From the NCBI GenBank assembly GCA_023421635.1, contig JAEZSU010000093.1:1-6305 (forward strand): a stretch of DNA of 6,305 nt, written 5' to 3'. Numbering within the stretch: position 1 is the first letter of the stretch; each line of letters starts with the position of its first letter. Both the position numbers and the translations under genes were made by a program. Below the pieces are notes generated by a model. That model saw only the letters and a list, made by a program, of their open reading frames with translations. It was not told the DNA's origin and searched no databases. The DNA is from Actinomycetes bacterium. Its GTDB lineage: Bacteria > Actinomycetota > Actinomycetes > Actinomycetales > Microbacteriaceae. Below are positions 5,973 through 6,305 of this stretch, piece by piece.

Positions 5973-6006
5973 TAGATTCGGGCAGTAAATCTAGGCCCTG
6001 CATCTA
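5973..6006. promoter_or_regulatory. AT-rich ATCTA/TAGAT repeat cluster, candidate ROK regulator operator
   Basis: On the plus strand TAGATT (5973-5978) and AATCTA (5988-5993) form a perfect 6-bp inverted repeat with a 9-base gap. A third copy, CATCTAAA (6001-6008), repeats the second in direct orientation 13 bases further on. This is an AT-rich island in a high-GC, 131-bp divergent region between the importer operon and the ROK gene. ROK regulators often bind AT-rich inverted repeats in such places. Assignment to this regulator is inference. Confidence 0.45.
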
Positions 6007-6018
6007 AACGTGGAGACC

Positions 6019-6047
6019 ACTGTGGCACCTGGTCGGATGCGCGTCAA
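6019..6047 (-). promoter_or_regulatory. Possible promoter of the importer operon
   Basis: Minus-strand TTGACG (6047-6042) matches the -35 consensus at five of six positions. After 17 bases comes CACAGT (6024-6019), a weak -10 matching three of six. Transcription from here would give a leader of roughly 60 bases before GGAGG, with the repeat cluster lying just downstream of the start. A different -10, TAGATT (5993-5988), is possible but lacks a good -35. Confidence 0.35.
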
Positions 6048-6065
6048 CGGCTTGCACCCCTCTTG

Positions 6066-6071
6066 TATCGT
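6066..6071 (+). promoter_or_regulatory. Candidate -10 box (TATCGT) for the ROK regulator gene
   Basis: TATCGT ends 7 bases before the ATG at 6079, the same spacing as at padR. No good -35 lies 16-18 bases upstream, and only a weak GGGG precedes the ATG. This fits a leaderless start, on spacing evidence alone. Confidence 0.4.
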
Positions 6072-6078
6072 CGGGGTC

Positions 6079-6305
6079 ATGACGCTCGGGTCGGCCAGTT
6101 CGCCGCAGCTGCTCCGCCGCATGAACTCGGAGGCCGTGCTGCGGGTCGCGCTCGGTGCGGACGAGTTCACCGCGGCCGAGGCGATGGGGGCGACCGGGCT
6201 GACCCGCTCCACGGTGCTCGCCGTGTGTGACGACCTGGTCGACAGCGGCTGGCTCGTGGAGGTCGCCGACAGCCGCGCCGCCGGGCTCACCGTGAAGGGC
6301 CGGCC
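6079..6305 (+). CDS. ROK-family transcriptional regulator, N-terminal part (3' partial)
   Basis: The first 75 codons of a DNA-binding regulator, running off the right edge. The start MTLGSASSPQLLRRMNSEAVLRVAL is typical of actinobacterial ROK repressors. A winged helix-turn-helix follows (about 30-62: FTAAEAMGATGLTRSTVLAVCDDLVDSGWLVEV). The last visible residues, TVKGRP, match the linker found before the sugar-kinase-like ROK domain, which should begin just beyond the window. ROK repressors (NagC, Mlc and XylR relatives) usually sense a sugar or sugar phosphate and control nearby uptake genes. It is divergent from the importer operon with 131 bp between, so that operon is its likely target. 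The ATG at 6079 is chosen for its position relative to TATCGT; Met15 (6121) is an alternative. The ROK domain itself is not seen, so a MarR- or GntR-like protein cannot be fully excluded. Confidence 0.82.
   Translation, partial: MTLGSASSPQLLRRMNSEAVLRVALGADEFTAAEAMGATGLTRSTVLAVCDDLVDSGWLVEVADSRAAGLTVKGR

Noticed and set aside
6016..6024. Short palindrome (CCACTGTGG region) in the divergent control region
   Set aside because: Only 4 paired bases around one centre base; too short to separate from chance at this GC content.
5951..6028. Longer N-terminus for the binding protein starting at 6028
   Set aside because: It would place 26 non-hydrophobic residues before the signal peptide and bypass the good GGAGG site; it also runs through the probable control region.
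5991..6290. Minus-strand open frame of 99 codons opposite the ROK gene
   Set aside because: It is Ser/Thr/Arg-rich without motifs and antisense to a clear winged helix-turn-helix coding sequence.

Overview
The window is high-GC DNA (roughly 70% G+C by eye) with strong GC3 codon bias, Ala/Arg/Asp-rich proteins, short intergenic gaps and leaderless-looking gene starts. It fits an actinobacterium, most likely of the Microbacteriaceae (Microbacterium/Agromyces/Leifsonia type). That placement is inference from composition, gene style and frequent GGATGC hexamers; no marker gene is present. It looks like ordinary chromosome: I see no transposase, integrase, phage gene, tRNA, rRNA or CRISPR array.

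Layout, left to right. (1) Bases 1-1169, + strand: most of a proline iminopeptidase-like alpha/beta hydrolase, with its N-terminus cut by the window edge. (2) Bases 1182-2194, - strand: a two-gene unit, a PadR-family repressor (1826-2167) followed with a 4-base ATGA overlap by a HAAS-like membrane protein (1182-1829). A perfect 13-bp inverted repeat covers the predicted -10 box and the start codon of padR and is a probable autoregulatory operator. (3) Bases 2218-2652, - strand: an SRPBCC (START-like ligand-binding) protein. (4) Bases 2653-2814: a 162-bp non-coding stretch with a nested inverted repeat and G-tract/C-tract flanks. (5) Bases 2815-5947, - strand: a tightly overlapping ABC sugar-importer operon of the CUT1 type, in transcriptional order lipoprotein binding protein, MalF-like permease, MalG-like permease, with no ATPase. 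(6) Bases 5948-6078: a divergent control region with AT-rich ATCTA/TAGAT repeats. (7) Bases 6079-6305, + strand: the DNA-binding N-terminus of a ROK-family regulator, cut by the window edge.

How they may work together: the divergent ROK regulator probably controls the importer operon. The importer probably borrows a shared MsiK-type ATPase encoded elsewhere. The PadR/HAAS pair is a self-controlled envelope-response module of unknown signal. Three genes (padR, the SRPBCC gene and the ROK regulator) have a TAnnnT box 6-7 bases ahead of the start codon and no clear Shine-Dalgarno, so all three may be translated from leaderless mRNAs. The operon genes by contrast have purine-rich ribosome sites.

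I do not see a convincing new enzymatic or defence system. The most unusual parts are non-coding: the padR operator, the nested repeat at 2671-2808, the repeat cluster at 5973-6006 and the excess of GGATGC hexamers.
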